Of a stretch of 64,000 nucleotides of DNA, positions 7,910 through 16,406 are shown in pieces. Every line of letters starts with the position of its first letter. Positions within the stretch are counted from its first letter, which is position 1. The notes under the pieces were generated by a model, which saw nothing but the letters and a program-made list of their open reading frames with translations, had not been told where the DNA came from and did no database searches. The position numbers and the translations under genes were made by a program. Source of the DNA: Sphingobacterium thalpophilum (GTDB lineage Bacteria; Bacteroidota; Bacteroidia; Sphingobacteriales; Sphingobacteriaceae); NCBI RefSeq assembly GCF_901482695.1, contig NZ_LR590484.1, forward strand, positions 682,001 to 746,000. Direction: 5' to 3'.

Positions 7910-8444
7910 ATGGCAGAATTGAATCAAAAAGCACCGGAAACCGGCAAGAAAAAAATGAGAACTGCAAAGTCAGCTCCCAAGGTCGATCTTACCGCGATGG
8001 TCGATCTCGCGTTCCTTTTAATCACCTTTTTTATGCTAACCACTACATTAAACAAACCGGCGGCGATGGATATCGCGATGCCTGATAAGAGCAAGGATAA
8101 TACACCACCTCTTCTGATTGATGAAAACCGTACCGTAACCATCGTTTTGGGCGAAGGAAAATTTATGTGGTATCATGGCGATTTCAAAAAAACCAATCGC
8201 CTTTTCGAAAAAACCAGCTAATTTGGAAAACGGGCTTACCTCCGTGATTGCACAATTAAAAGCGACAATCAGCACCATGCCCAATACCAGAGATATGATC
8301 GTACTTATTAAGCCAAGCAAAGAAGCCCGTACAAAAGATGTGGTACGCACTATAGACCTGCTCAAGCAGCAGCACATCTCCCGTTATGTGATCGGCACAC
8401 CCCATACCGACGAAGAAAAGCAACTCTTGGCGTCCATCCATTGA
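7910..8444 (+). pseudogene. exbD: ExbD/TolR-family biopolymer transport protein, frameshifted at a 7-A run
   Basis: Two overlapping frames together make one ExbD-like protein. The first (7910-8221) carries KVDLTAMVDLAFLLITFFML, the single N-terminal membrane helix with the family aspartate, and then ALPDKS-like periplasmic sequence (DIAMPDKSKDNTPP). The second continues at about 8175 with DMIVLIKPSKEARTKDVV and YVIGTPHTDEEK, the C-terminal ExbD domain. Dropping one A from the run of seven at 8186-8192 joins them into 177 residues, the normal length. ExbD works with ExbB and TonB to energise outer-membrane transport; no exbB is adjacent. The shift may be a real null allele, a phase-variable tract, transcriptional slippage, or a sequencing error. 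Confidence 0.8.
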
Positions 8445-8459
8445 GATAATAAGACGACA

Positions 8460-8488
8460 GACAGATGCGTCGTTTCGGTGCATCTGTC
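8460..8488. terminator. Hairpin between convergent exbD and 8502-9068 genes
   Basis: GACAGATGC at 8460-8468 pairs with GCATCTGTC at 8480-8488. No long T run follows, so termination is plausible but not certain. Confidence 0.45.
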
Positions 8489-8501
8489 CGATTTAATTCG
8501 A

Positions 8502-9068
8502 TTAGCGTTTGTCCAGATTCTCCCAATAACGTTCTACACTTTCTTTTATTTCTGTAGGCAAGGAAGCATAATTATCGGAGTAAGATGTTTTTTGATAACC
8601 GTCATCCACATCCGCCCGCAAACGATAAAACTGCCCTTTATATAATATCAATGCAATGCAGCTCAACTGCTGTTGTATATTATCTTTTGGATGTCTAGAA
8701 TAAATAAACAGGGCATCCAACCTTCCATCCTTATCGGCATCAAAAAAAGCTTTTCGTGACTCCCAAACAGACATAATAATACCATCTTCCTGAATGGTTT
8801 CTTCGACGATCGGCACCCACATCCCTTCTTTTCGCTGAAATTGCTGTACATACAGTCTATCCGGATCAGCACCCCGTTCTTCTTTTGAAAAGACAATATA
8901 GTTATCTTCTTTCGCAGTCTCAATGTGTTCCACCTGCAGAACACGTTTTCCCTTAAATGGAAAACCTGATGATTCGAAATTTTCTTTATTCACACCAATA
9001 TTTGTGATTTGCGCTTGCGCAGCATATCCTCCCATTAAAAATAGGATAAACAAGAAGTACTTTCCCAT
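8502..9068 (-). CDS. Exported hypothetical protein with a DxDxDG calcium-binding-like loop
   Basis: The 188-residue product begins with a clear signal peptide, MGKYFLFILFLMGGYAAQAQ, cleaved after AQA. Near the middle, DADKDGRLDALFIY resembles the DxDxDGxxD calcium loop found in FG-GAP and EF-hand-like repeats. It is followed by strand-rich sequence with LILYKGQFYRLRADV. I do not recognise a named family with confidence. The pattern recalls small Bacteroidota surface or periplasmic proteins that contain one such loop. It is a single gene, convergent with exbD and divergent from the hemoglobin gene. Confidence 0.75.
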   Translation of the reverse strand: MGKYFLFILFLMGGYAAQAQITNIGVNKENFESSGFPFKGKRVLQVEHIETAKEDNYIVFSKEERGADPDRLYVQQFQRKEGMWVPIVEETIQEDGIIMSVWESRKAFFDADKDGRLDALFIYSRHPKDNIQQQLSCIALILYKGQFYRLRADVDDGYQKTSYSDNYASLPTEIKESVERYWENLDKR

Positions 9069-9207
9069 ATATGTTTTGCCCTAAATGTTTAATTAAATTA
9101 CTGACAATAAAATAGAATTACAACATATTCCTCTGGCAACTTTACATCCACATGATCCAAGTATGGTTTAATCTTATTAATTTTATTCTCGTAAAAACAA
9201 AGTTACG

Positions 9208-9621
9208 ATGGAAAAGTTGCCATATCAGGAGAAGCAGGATGTTCAAGATATCAACGACATCAAAATGCTAGTCGATCAATTTTATGACGCTGTTCGTCAT
9301 GATGATTTGATAGGTCCCGTTTTCCATGAGCGCATCCAGGACAATTGGCCAAAGCACCTACTAAAAATGTACAGCTTCTGGCAGACGGTTCTTTTGGATG
9401 AGCACACCTATTTCGGTAGTCCTTTCCCACCGCATATCAGTCTACCGATTGATGCCCAGCACTTTGAACGATGGCTTCAGCTATTTGAAGCCACTGTAGA
9501 TCGCTTATTTACAGGTGAAAAAGCAAATGAAGCTAAATGGCGAGCAAAAAAAATGGCCCAGATGTTCCAATTCAAAAAAGAATATTTCGATGCCAATCCC
9601 AAGAAAAAACCCCTTATATAA
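9208..9621 (+). CDS. Group III truncated hemoglobin
   Basis: This 137-residue globin-like protein fits the group III truncated hemoglobins. INDIKMLVDQFYDAVRHDDLIGPVF is the typical N-terminal helix stretch, followed by HLLKMYSFWQTVLL and the proximal region HISLPIDAQHFERWLQLF, then FTGEKANEAKWRAKKMAQMF. Members bind haem and are linked to oxygen or nitric oxide chemistry; the role of group III in Bacteroidota is not settled. The ATG at 9208 gives a standard N-terminus. It is a single gene with no obvious promoter box. Confidence 0.9.
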   Translation: MEKLPYQEKQDVQDINDIKMLVDQFYDAVRHDDLIGPVFHERIQDNWPKHLLKMYSFWQTVLLDEHTYFGSPFPPHISLPIDAQHFERWLQLFEATVDRLFTGEKANEAKWRAKKMAQMFQFKKEYFDANPKKKPLI

Positions 9622-9742
9622 TAGCTTTTAGGATCCAAAAGAGAAAAAGTAAAGCTCACATCACTGCAGCACATTGCCAGCACCCACAGCTCTTTTATGA
9701 TGCAGAAATAAAAAACACATTGGTTATTTCTGTTTAAATCAC

Positions 9743-10765
9743 CTACACGAGAACACCGTTCTTCGAGGCAATAGGCTCCGGTAGGTTTTCCTCCCCGGCC
9801 ATTTGCAACAGATCAATTTCGATTGTCCTGCAGATGGAGAGCATGGGGATGTCAAACATCAACCCCCCAAAGGGATTTTCCGTATAATCTCCCACCAGTT
9901 CCATGACGATATAAATCCATCCTATTACCACACAAAAGGGAATGCTTGTCCAGATGCCCCAATCCCCCAGTTTAGCAAATTCGTTAACCAAGCCAAGAGG
10001 CAACAAAAGAATCAAAATCACATTAAACACAAATGCAGTGCTGGCGAACTGTCTTGGCGACGGAAACTTTTTGATGCGTTCGGCCTGACCCTGGTAATCG
10101 TAAAATTGATTGAGGCAAGTCTGCAATTGTGTTTGATTAAAGTCAGAGATAATCTGATCATTTTTTAGCGAATTAATATCCTTGGCCTGCTGGGCGATCA
10201 GGTAGGTGGCAAAATTTTTATAGGTCGACTGTAATTCAAATTCTTCTGCCGAGAGATATTTATGCAAAAAAATCGGTGTACGGCTATAATCGGGAAATCC
10301 AGCTTTGATTAGTCTATGCCGCTTTACGTTCATTGCGCCAATATGTTTTTTCATGCTGATATGCTCCCACTCGGTCGGAACAAGCAACTGCTCGCGAAAC
10401 TGGTATAGCCATGCAATGTGGCGGTAGATCATTTTTCTGCGTATTTCCTCCAACTGATCCTGATCACCCTGTTGGGTATTAAAAGCATACAGCATCGCTC
10501 CAAACGACCGGCTTGCATTGACAATTCCACCCCATATTTTGCGAGCCTCCCATAGACGGTCATAAGCCTGATTATTTTTGAATCCCACATAAAAAGCTTC
10601 CGCCGTTCCGATTAAGGCGACAGGCACCCACGGAATGATCATCCATTGCCAGTTGAAGAAATAATAAATCACAGCAACTAAAGAACACCATCCTGTAAGC
10701 CAAAGCAAATGCACTCCAGCAAGATTGAATATCTGTTTATAATTAAAATACTTTGTTGTAATCAT
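9743..10765 (-). CDS. Bestrophin family (UPF0187) channel-like protein, second copy
   Basis: This 340-residue bestrophin has helices LAGVHLLWLTGWCSLVAVIYY and WMIIPWVPVALIGTAEAFYV, then the family core NNQAYDRLWEARKIWGG near residues 64-80. Further on come FVFNVILILLLPLGLVNEF and IPFCVVIGWIYIVMELVGDY, and the acidic TENPFGG ending. It is longer than and clearly diverged from the copy at 5601-6485, so the two are not a recent duplication. It probably forms a pentameric inner-membrane ion channel. The PqqD-like gene lies upstream on the same strand, about 67 bases away. Confidence 0.9.
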   Translation of the reverse strand: MITTKYFNYKQIFNLAGVHLLWLTGWCSLVAVIYYFFNWQWMIIPWVPVALIGTAEAFYVGFKNNQAYDRLWEARKIWGGIVNASRSFGAMLYAFNTQQGDQDQLEEIRRKMIYRHIAWLYQFREQLLVPTEWEHISMKKHIGAMNVKRHRLIKAGFPDYSRTPIFLHKYLSAEEFELQSTYKNFATYLIAQQAKDINSLKNDQIISDFNQTQLQTCLNQFYDYQGQAERIKKFPSPRQFASTAFVFNVILILLLPLGLVNEFAKLGDWGIWTSIPFCVVIGWIYIVMELVGDYTENPFGGLMFDIPMLSICRTIEIDLLQMAGEENLPEPIASKNGVLV

Positions 10766-10832
10766 AAAAATTTCTCATTTAATTTAGCGAAGAAAAGACT
10801 CTGGTCGTTCAATTAAACTACATACACTTCGA

Positions 10833-11099
10833 TCAAATTAAGAAGCCCTGTGTTTCAAATTGCTTAATCAACACCTTCGCATCACGCTCCGCAACATGTT
10901 CTTCTACTTCATAATTGTCCAATAAAAAGGCCGTGATACTCTCTATATTAAACTCCTTCCCTTGCAATTCCAGCCAAACTTGTACTGCTGTTTCATTGAA
11001 AGTAAATACTCTATCTGTATCTAGACTATCTTTTTTAGGATCGACTAGTATATTCTTGTCACCCAGTTTGTGCAATTGTAAATCTGACCTTAATTTCAT
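10833..11099 (-). CDS. PqqD-like peptide-binding protein (orphan)
   Basis: I choose ATG 11099 (88 aa; an upstream ATG at 11135 would add a non-conserved 12 residues). The protein matches the PqqD fold: LQLHKLGDKNILVDPKKDSL, then FTFNETAVQVWLELQGKEFN, then FLLDNYEVEEHVAERDAKVL and QFETQGFLI. PqqD domains bind precursor peptides and present them to radical SAM or other modifying enzymes of RiPP pathways. No radical SAM enzyme, protease or candidate precursor gene is next to it, so its partner must be elsewhere or the gene is a remnant. It may be cotranscribed with the downstream bestrophin. Confidence 0.75.
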   Translation of the reverse strand: MKLRSDLQLHKLGDKNILVDPKKDSLDTDRVFTFNETAVQVWLELQGKEFNIESITAFLLDNYEVEEHVAERDAKVLIKQFETQGFLI

Positions 11100-11411
11100 T
11101 TTGCTATGGCTTGGTATAATCCTATTACAGTCCAACCCGTTATTTGGTTTTCATCCGTTATATCAAATCTACGATTTTACAAGACATGTATCTTGGAGGA
11201 ACAGCATTTTTTATACATTATGGATTCACCTCAACACCGACATAAAACAAAACGTGGACTAACAAAAGCACGACCATGCAAAAAAATTGGCATAACAGAT
11301 ATGCTCATGACCGAAGAGTTTTCGCAATATCTGATAAGATTAAAAAGTAGGACATTCTGATAATGGAAAAAATTACGCGCAAGAATTGTGCTGGGGAGCT
11401 CATAACTAGTG

Positions 11412-11438
11412 CATTGGCTCGCCTGCAGTGAGCCAATG
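11412..11438. terminator. Stem-loop, possible terminator
   Basis: CATTGGCTC (11412-11420) pairs with GAGCCAATG (11430-11438), nine perfect pairs; GGTTTT follows on the plus strand. Direction and function are uncertain. Confidence 0.35.
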
Positions 11439-11523
11439 GTTTTGAACTTAGTATGGGTATCAGCCGGAGCAAGCAATGAATACACATACCATCTGAAAAA
11501 ACTTTCTAAAATTGATACAATGG

Positions 11524-11554
11524 CAAGGGCTATACTTGGAAAGTACAGCCCTTG
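11524..11554 (-). terminator. Long stem-loop downstream of the CoA transferase gene
   Basis: CAAGGGCTATACTT pairs with AAGTACAGCCCTTG, 14 positions with one mismatch and a 3-base loop. It is about 50 bases after the CoA transferase stop on the minus strand. It lacks a proper U run, so it may stabilise the mRNA end rather than terminate. Confidence 0.45.
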
Positions 11555-11603
11555 TGATAATGTCAGCCTCCATAATCAATTTCCCTTGAAACTTGCCAAG
11601 TAA

Positions 11604-13097
11604 TTAGGACATTTTCATCGTTCCTTTTTCTCTTAAATTGATATGCCAGCTGAGCGCTTCTTCCAATAGATGCGGCGTATGCCCGCCACGTTCACAGGCG
11701 CGATGGTAGTAATCTCTGAGCTGTTCTTTATAGTCTGGATGTACGCAATTTTCAATGATGACCTTTGCCCGTTCGCGAGGAGCCAGACCACGCAGATCCG
11801 CTAGTCCATAATCAGTCACCAAAATATCCACGTCATGCTCGGTATGGTCTACATGGGATACCATCGGAACAATATGGGAGATTGTATCTCCTTTGGATGC
11901 AGCTTGTGTCACAAAAATGCTGAGATAGGCGTTACGCGCAAAATCTCCGGATCCCCCTATGCCGTTCATAATATTCGTACCCGACGTGTGCGTTGAATTT
12001 ACATTACCATAGATATCAAATTCAATCGCTGTATTAATAGCAATAATCCCTAAACGTTTGATCAATCCCGGCGTATTCGAAATATTCTGGGGTCTAAGTA
12101 CAATTTTGTCACGGTATTTATCTAAGTGATCAAATATCCGTGAATAGCATTCTGCAGATACGGTGATTGAAGACGCTGACGCAAAATCCAGTTTTCCTGC
12201 ATCAATCAAATCGAAGGTACTATCTTGCAGTACCTCTGAAAACATGGTTAAATTATGAAATTTGCTGTGGATAAATCCAGTTAAAACCGCATTCGCTACC
12301 TTGCCAATTCCAGCCTGAAGTGGCATCAAGCTCTCTGATAAGTGCCCCAGTTCGACTTCATTTTCAAAAAAATGTAAAATATGCTGCGCAATAGCCGTTG
12401 TTTTCACATCAGGCTCGGCAATGTCTGCCGGGCTATCCAGTTCATTCGTGAAAACGATCCCGACGATCTTACCTGGATCCAAAGGGATGGTCTTCCGTCC
12501 GATTTTATTTTCAGGAGCAACGATCGGAATCACGTTTCGTCGCGGATAGTCCTCCGCTTGATAAATATCATGTATCCCTTTAATTGCTGTTGGAATCGCG
12601 GTATTGACTTCTAAAATTACTTGTCTCGCCAAAGCTGCAAAAGTAGTGGAATTGCCAACAGAAGTGGTAGGCACAATGCTTCCATCAGATTCGATAGCCG
12701 CCACTTCCAATACAGCAATATCGACCTGTGGTAGGTTTTTATTATGGAGCAATTCCGCCGTTTCGCTCAGATGCTGATCGATAAACAGCACCTCTCCCGA
12801 ATTGATCTTGTTGCGGAGCGTACGGTCGACCTGAAATGGCATGCGCTTTGACAACGCACCAGCTTCAGCCAATTTGCCATCAGTACCATGTCCCAGCGAA
12901 GCTCCCGTAATTAAAGTTACTTTCAAAGGTTCTGTTTTGGCCCGTTCAGCCAAGGCTGGCAATACAACCTTGCTATCACCTGCTTTGGTAAAACCACTTG
13001 ATCCCACAACCATACCATCTTCAAATAGATTCGCTGCTTCAGTCGCTGTAATAACTTTATCGTGCAAGCTTTGAATTTTTATTCTTTCGTAAGCCAT
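11604..13097 (-). CDS. Acetyl-CoA hydrolase/transferase family protein (probable succinate/acetate CoA-transferase)
   Basis: The 497-residue protein is a family I CoA-transferase of the acetyl-CoA hydrolase/transferase type. VGSSGFTKAGDSKVV and LITGASLGHGTDG form the N-terminal domain, and LQAGIGKVANAV near 260-271 is a CoA-binding loop. MFSEVLQDS carries Glu288, the predicted catalytic glutamate. GTNIMNGIGGSGDFARNAYL and VSHVDHTEHDVDILVTDYGL, then ADLRGLAPRERA, finish the second domain. Length and motifs match AarC/succinate:acetate CoA-transferase, which moves CoA between acetyl-CoA and succinate; propionyl-CoA:succinate transfer is an alternative. It is monocistronic, with a hairpin downstream. 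sucD, acting on the same succinyl-CoA pool, lies about 3 kb away but is not linked in transcription. Confidence 0.9.
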   Translation of the reverse strand: MAYERIKIQSLHDKVITATEAANLFEDGMVVGSSGFTKAGDSKVVLPALAERAKTEPLKVTLITGASLGHGTDGKLAEAGALSKRMPFQVDRTLRNKINSGEVLFIDQHLSETAELLHNKNLPQVDIAVLEVAAIESDGSIVPTTSVGNSTTFAALARQVILEVNTAIPTAIKGIHDIYQAEDYPRRNVIPIVAPENKIGRKTIPLDPGKIVGIVFTNELDSPADIAEPDVKTTAIAQHILHFFENEVELGHLSESLMPLQAGIGKVANAVLTGFIHSKFHNLTMFSEVLQDSTFDLIDAGKLDFASASSITVSAECYSRIFDHLDKYRDKIVLRPQNISNTPGLIKRLGIIAINTAIEFDIYGNVNSTHTSGTNIMNGIGGSGDFARNAYLSIFVTQAASKGDTISHIVPMVSHVDHTEHDVDILVTDYGLADLRGLAPRERAKVIIENCVHPDYKEQLRDYYHRACERGGHTPHLLEEALSWHINLREKGTMKMS

Positions 13098-13531
13098 AAC
13101 AGTATAATTTAATTTGATACGCTTGTCATGTAAACTTAAACAATTGAGCGCTATTTTATACCTTTATTTTAAAGATATTATGCCGGTTTTATTAATTATT
13201 GGCAAACAATTTTACCACTTTTTTCTCCATCAGAATTATTCCCATTCGACACAAAATTATTCATTTTGGCCGCAATAATCTTAAATTATTAATAATCAAT
13301 ATATTAAACGATGCAACACCATAATATCATTTTTTTTTAATCGGAACAAAAAAAAATATAAGCCTGAAAACCAATAAGATAAAAAAGCATTAAGATTTCT
13401 CCTTGTGAGTAAACACTAACTTTCCAACGTATAACCTGAAACTCTATAGTAAGCATACACTCACCTTTGTGACGCAGACAGCGGGTCTGGTAAAAAAATC
13501 TTACCTTTGTAAAGTAGTTTTTATAAAGAAA
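13098..13531. other. Divergent intergenic region upstream of the AraC regulator
   Basis: A/T-rich region of about 430 bases between the divergent CoA transferase and AraC-type genes. A TACCTTTG box at 13502-13509 is the clearest element. A second CACCTTTG sequence lies upstream near 13460. No gene is supported. Confidence 0.5.
13502..13509 (+). promoter_or_regulatory. -7 promoter element of the AraC-type regulator gene
   Basis: TACCTTTG fits TAnnTTTG and lies 22 bases before the ATG at 13532. It favours that start over an upstream ATG at 13469, which would lie before the box. Confidence 0.5.
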
Positions 13532-14365
13532 ATGAACGTAAAAGATACCACGGCGGGGGCAAAATATGTCAACCGCTATTACATGACAGAGGTCGACGCT
13601 TTTGAAGATAGCATTTACTGTCATCATGCTATCATTGCTGAGAGCTATGTTACTGAGCACTCTCACAACAAGGACCAATTTTTATATACTGAAGGTGGTG
13701 TTGTCTTTATAAAGACCGACGAAAAGTCCTATTTTCTTCCCGCCCGACATTATTTGTGGATACCTGCAGGTATAAAACACAGTATACATCCAAGTACACC
13801 TGAAGTTGTTATGCGGAATCTTTACTTTCCGAAAACAGTCAGTGATACGGCATTTTACAGCAAGATGGGCATTTATCCAGTGAATGACCTGCTTATTGAA
13901 TTAATTATGTTTACCAACCGTTGGAATGGCAATATATTTCCTGTTGAAGAACCGAAATACAGCATAGCAACAGCGTTTAAACTTATTCTCCCGGAGTTAT
14001 CCCTGCACGAGCTTCCACTGGCTTTACCCTACCCGAATCATCAAAAACTAAAAGATATAGTTCGGTACCTGGAAGAAAATATCGAAGAGAATGTAAATTT
14101 TAAAAAGCTCGCTGGCCTTTTCAACATCAGCGAACGTACCTTAGCGCGATTGTTTCAAAAGGAGTTGAATATGTCCTTTATTCAATACTATACAATATTG
14201 CGTATGCTGACAGCCCTGAAACTGCTATTGGACGAAAAGCTGAGCGTCAATGAAGTCGCTTTGAAAGTTGGATACAACAGCCTGCCTACCTTTAGTAATA
14301 CCTTCAATAAGGTTGTCGGTATCCGTCCGAGCGAATATGTCAAACAAAAAGAATTGTTAATTTAA
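13532..14365 (+). CDS. AraC family transcriptional regulator with cupin-type sensor domain
   Basis: From ATG 13532 the protein has 277 residues. The N-terminal half is a cupin-like sensing domain: HNKDQFLYTEGGVVFIKTDE and YFLPARHYLWIPAGIKHSIH are the two conserved beta segments. The C-terminal 100 residues form a double helix-turn-helix, with NFKKLAGLFNISERTLARLF and then LSVNEVALKVGYNSLPTFSN, ending FNKVVGIRPSEY. Regulators of this type activate nearby genes when a small ligand binds the cupin. The DUF1080 gene starts 39 bases after the stop on the same strand and could be cotranscribed; the divergent CoA transferase gene is another possible target. The ligand is unknown. Confidence 0.9.
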   Translation: MNVKDTTAGAKYVNRYYMTEVDAFEDSIYCHHAIIAESYVTEHSHNKDQFLYTEGGVVFIKTDEKSYFLPARHYLWIPAGIKHSIHPSTPEVVMRNLYFPKTVSDTAFYSKMGIYPVNDLLIELIMFTNRWNGNIFPVEEPKYSIATAFKLILPELSLHELPLALPYPNHQKLKDIVRYLEENIEENVNFKKLAGLFNISERTLARLFQKELNMSFIQYYTILRMLTALKLLLDEKLSVNEVALKVGYNSLPTFSNTFNKVVGIRPSEYVKQKELLI

Positions 14366-14404
14366 AAATGTTTCCCTAATTTAGGTCAATAAACCTAATT
14401 CAGG

Positions 14405-15256
14405 ATGAAATTTAAACATATAATCTATAGTGCTGGAATTTTATTACTTAGCACCTCCTTATTTGCCCATTCACAAGATAAAAAACCAAAACCCATTCAG
14501 TTATTCAATGGGAAAGATTTAAAGAACTGGACCCCAAAAATACGGAACCATCAAGTCGGGGATAATTATAAAAATACATTTCGAGTAGAAGATGGTCTGT
14601 TAAAAGTAAGATACGACGGATACGACAATTTTAATTTTCAGTATGGTCATTTGTTTTATAACAAGGAATTCTCTGCCTATTTGTTACGCGTCACCTATCG
14701 ATTCGTAGGTGAACAGGCACCCGGTGGAGAAGGCTGGGCTTGGCGCAATAGCGGAGCGATGCTGCACGGCCAGGATCCCAAAACAATGGGCGTGGACCAA
14801 GATTTCCCGATATCTATCGAAGGGCAGCTTTTGGGCGGCAATGGAAAAGATGAACGCACTACAAGTAATCTCTGTACACCCGGGACGAACGTTGTTATCA
14901 ACAATCAACTATTTACGCCACACTGCCTGAGTTCAAAATCAAAAACATATGCTGGAGACCAATGGGTTACAGCAGACTTTCTCGTCTTAGGAGACTCTTT
15001 AGTACAGCATATTATCGAGGACAAGGTTGTGTTACAGTATACAAAGCCTCAGATCGGTGGCGGCAACGTGACGGACTTTAACCCGGCAGTTAAAAGAGAC
15101 GGTCAATTATTGAAAAAAGGAACCATCTCACTGCAAAGTGAAAGCCATCCTATTGACTTCAAAAAAGTTGAGCTTTATGATCTCGAACCCTATATGAAGG
15201 ATTCTAATAAACTTAAAAAAGTCATAGCTGAGTTGCTGCCCAACCTACAGCAATGA
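14405..15256 (+). CDS. Exported DUF1080 (3-keto-disaccharide hydrolase-type) protein
   Basis: The 283-residue protein starts with a signal peptide (MKFKHIIYSAGILLLSTSLF then AHSQ). It shows the DUF1080 pattern: IQLFNGKDLKNWTPKI at the start of the mature domain, FRVEDGLLKVRYDGYDNF, GEGWAWRNSGAMLHGQDP, and the C-terminal GTISLQSESHPIDFKKVELY with YDLEP. The fold is a concanavalin-like beta sandwich. Some members hydrolyse 3-keto-disaccharides, often beside sugar 3-dehydrogenases, which are absent here. It follows the AraC regulator by 39 bases, suggesting joint expression, and ends at a strong terminator. A carbohydrate role is likely; the exact substrate is not shown. Confidence 0.88.
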   Translation: MKFKHIIYSAGILLLSTSLFAHSQDKKPKPIQLFNGKDLKNWTPKIRNHQVGDNYKNTFRVEDGLLKVRYDGYDNFNFQYGHLFYNKEFSAYLLRVTYRFVGEQAPGGEGWAWRNSGAMLHGQDPKTMGVDQDFPISIEGQLLGGNGKDERTTSNLCTPGTNVVINNQLFTPHCLSSKSKTYAGDQWVTADFLVLGDSLVQHIIEDKVVLQYTKPQIGGGNVTDFNPAVKRDGQLLKKGTISLQSESHPIDFKKVELYDLEPYMKDSNKLKKVIAELLPNLQQ

Positions 15257-15280
15257 GAGATAAAACTGCTCTGAAAAAGG

Positions 15281-15330
15281 AATAGTAATAAAAAAAAGCA
15301 TCATAAATGATGCTTTTTTTTATTACTATT
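15281..15330. terminator. Bidirectional terminator, 23-bp perfect stem
   Basis: Positions 15281-15303 pair perfectly with 15308-15330 around a TAAA loop. The GCATCA/TGATGC core is flanked by eight A and eight T. It lies between the convergent DUF1080 and rpsT genes and can serve both. Confidence 0.88.
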
Positions 15331-15413
15331 CGCTTGGAAAGAGAAATCCAAAGTATATAACATAAAGAAAAGGGATACAGCATGCTGTACCCCTCAATAT
15401 CTATACAGAAAGC

Positions 15414-15668
15414 TTACGCTAAACCGTTAACGAATTTAGTTAACTTCGATTTGTTGTTAGAAGCTTTCTTTTTGTGGATCACATTTTTCTTTGCCAAACG
15501 ATCAAGCATAGAAATTACGCGAGGCAATAATGCTTTTGCATCTTCTGCTGAAGTAGTATTACGTAATTTTTTGATTGCGTTACGTGTAGTTTTTGCTTGG
15601 TAACGGTTTCTTAAACGTTTAGTAGCGTTTGCTCTAATTCTTTTGATCGCTGATTTATGATTTGCCAT
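15414..15668 (-). CDS. rpsT: 30S ribosomal protein S20
   Basis: This 84-residue, very basic protein is ribosomal protein S20, a primary binder of 16S rRNA in the small subunit body. [20 protein letters not shown] at the N-terminus and [20 protein letters not shown] near the end are diagnostic; the length is normal. It is a single gene between a bidirectional terminator and its own promoter (TATTTTTG at 15715-15722), with the TrmH-type gene diverging upstream. Confidence 0.97.
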   Translation of the reverse strand: MANHKSAIKRIRANATKRLRNRYQAKTTRNAIKKLRNTTSAEDAKALLPRVISMLDRLAKKNVIHKKKASNNKSKLTKFVNGLA

Positions 15669-15714
15669 TTTTTTTAGCTAATTTTTTATTCTATTTTTCT
15701 TGTAATTCGGACTG

Positions 15715-15722
15715 CAAAAATA
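15715..15722 (-). promoter_or_regulatory. -7 promoter element of rpsT
   Basis: On the minus strand TATTTTTG fits TAnnTTTG, about 46 bases before the rpsT ATG, which leaves a leader of roughly 40 bases. Confidence 0.5.
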
Positions 15723-15769
15723 ACACCTTATTTCCAATATTCAAAATCTATTTTATTTTTTAGGTTTAG

Positions 15770-15777
15770 TATATTTG
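15770..15777 (+). promoter_or_regulatory. -7 promoter element of the TrmH-type gene
   Basis: TATATTTG ends four bases before the ATG at 15782, so the transcript is probably leaderless or nearly so. The -33 region is T-rich without a clear TTTG. Confidence 0.5.
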
Positions 15778-15781
15778 CCGT

Positions 15782-16315
15782 ATGCAGAAATTATCGATGG
15801 ATGAACTTCAACGCGCAGACGTTGAATCGTTTAAAAAACAAGAGAAAACTCCTATCGCGATCGTTTTGGATAACGTACGCAGCATGCATAATGTAGGCTC
15901 GGCCTTCCGTACAGCTGACGGATTTGCTATTGAAAAAATATACTTATGCGGGATCACGGGTACACCGCCACATAGGGAGATTGAAAAAACAGCATTGGGA
16001 GCAACTCAATCTGTCACTTGGGAATATCATAAAGAAACTGCTACTATCGTAGACCAGCTGCGTGCTGATGGTTATATCATAGTTGCTATCGAGCAAGCGG
16101 ATGATAGCGTCATGTTACACCAATTTGAACCCGATACCGAAAAAAAATACGCACTCATCTTTGGTAATGAAGTCAATGGTGTCGACGAGGAAGTAATGAA
16201 AAGAATTGACATTTGCCTTGAAATCCCCCAATATGGAACGAAACATTCCTTTAATGTATCTGTCGCAATAGGCATTATCCTCTGGGATTTTATCCAAAAA
16301 CGCAATCTTAAGTAA
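15782..16315 (+). CDS. TrmH/SpoU family RNA 2'-O-ribose methyltransferase
   Basis: The 177-residue protein is a SPOUT-class RNA methyltransferase. The three family motifs are present: [20 protein letters not shown] near residues 28-47, [16 protein letters not shown], and [20 protein letters not shown], which form the knotted SAM site and dimer face. It uses SAM to methylate a ribose 2'-OH in tRNA or rRNA. Without an N-terminal substrate-binding domain, it resembles short TrmH/TrmL-like proteins, and the target nucleotide is not clear. The ATG is set by the conserved N-terminus and an adjacent TATATTTG box. sucD follows on the same strand but has its own promoter-like box. Confidence 0.9.
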   Translation: MQKLSMDELQRADVESFKKQEKTPIAIVLDNVRSMHNVGSAFRTADGFAIEKIYLCGITGTPPHREIEKTALGATQSVTWEYHKETATIVDQLRADGYIIVAIEQADDSVMLHQFEPDTEKKYALIFGNEVNGVDEEVMKRIDICLEIPQYGTKHSFNVSVAIGIILWDFIQKRNLK

Positions 16316-16377
16316 AATTTTATCAATAATGGCCACATTCCTACCTACATTTACTTCCATTTTAGAAAGCAAAATAG

Positions 16378-16385
16378 TAGATTTG
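16378..16385 (+). promoter_or_regulatory. -7 promoter element of sucD
   Basis: TAGATTTG fits TAnnTTTG, 21 bases before the ATG at 16407. It lies inside a possible N-terminal extension and so supports the shorter start. Confidence 0.4.
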
Positions 16386-16406
16386 TGTGCAAAATTTAAA
16401 GAAGAA

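Larger units (their letters stand above)
11100..11603. other. Intergenic region with two hairpins, no supported gene
   Basis: About 500 bases between the PqqD-like gene and the CoA transferase gene, both on the minus strand. It holds two stem-loops (listed separately). The short open frames on both strands have no recognisable features. A precursor peptide for the PqqD-like protein could hide here, but I found none that I can support. Confidence 0.5.

Noticed and set aside
13337-13678. 113-residue minus-strand frame overlapping the AraC gene
   Set aside because: It is antisense to the conserved cupin domain and has no family features.
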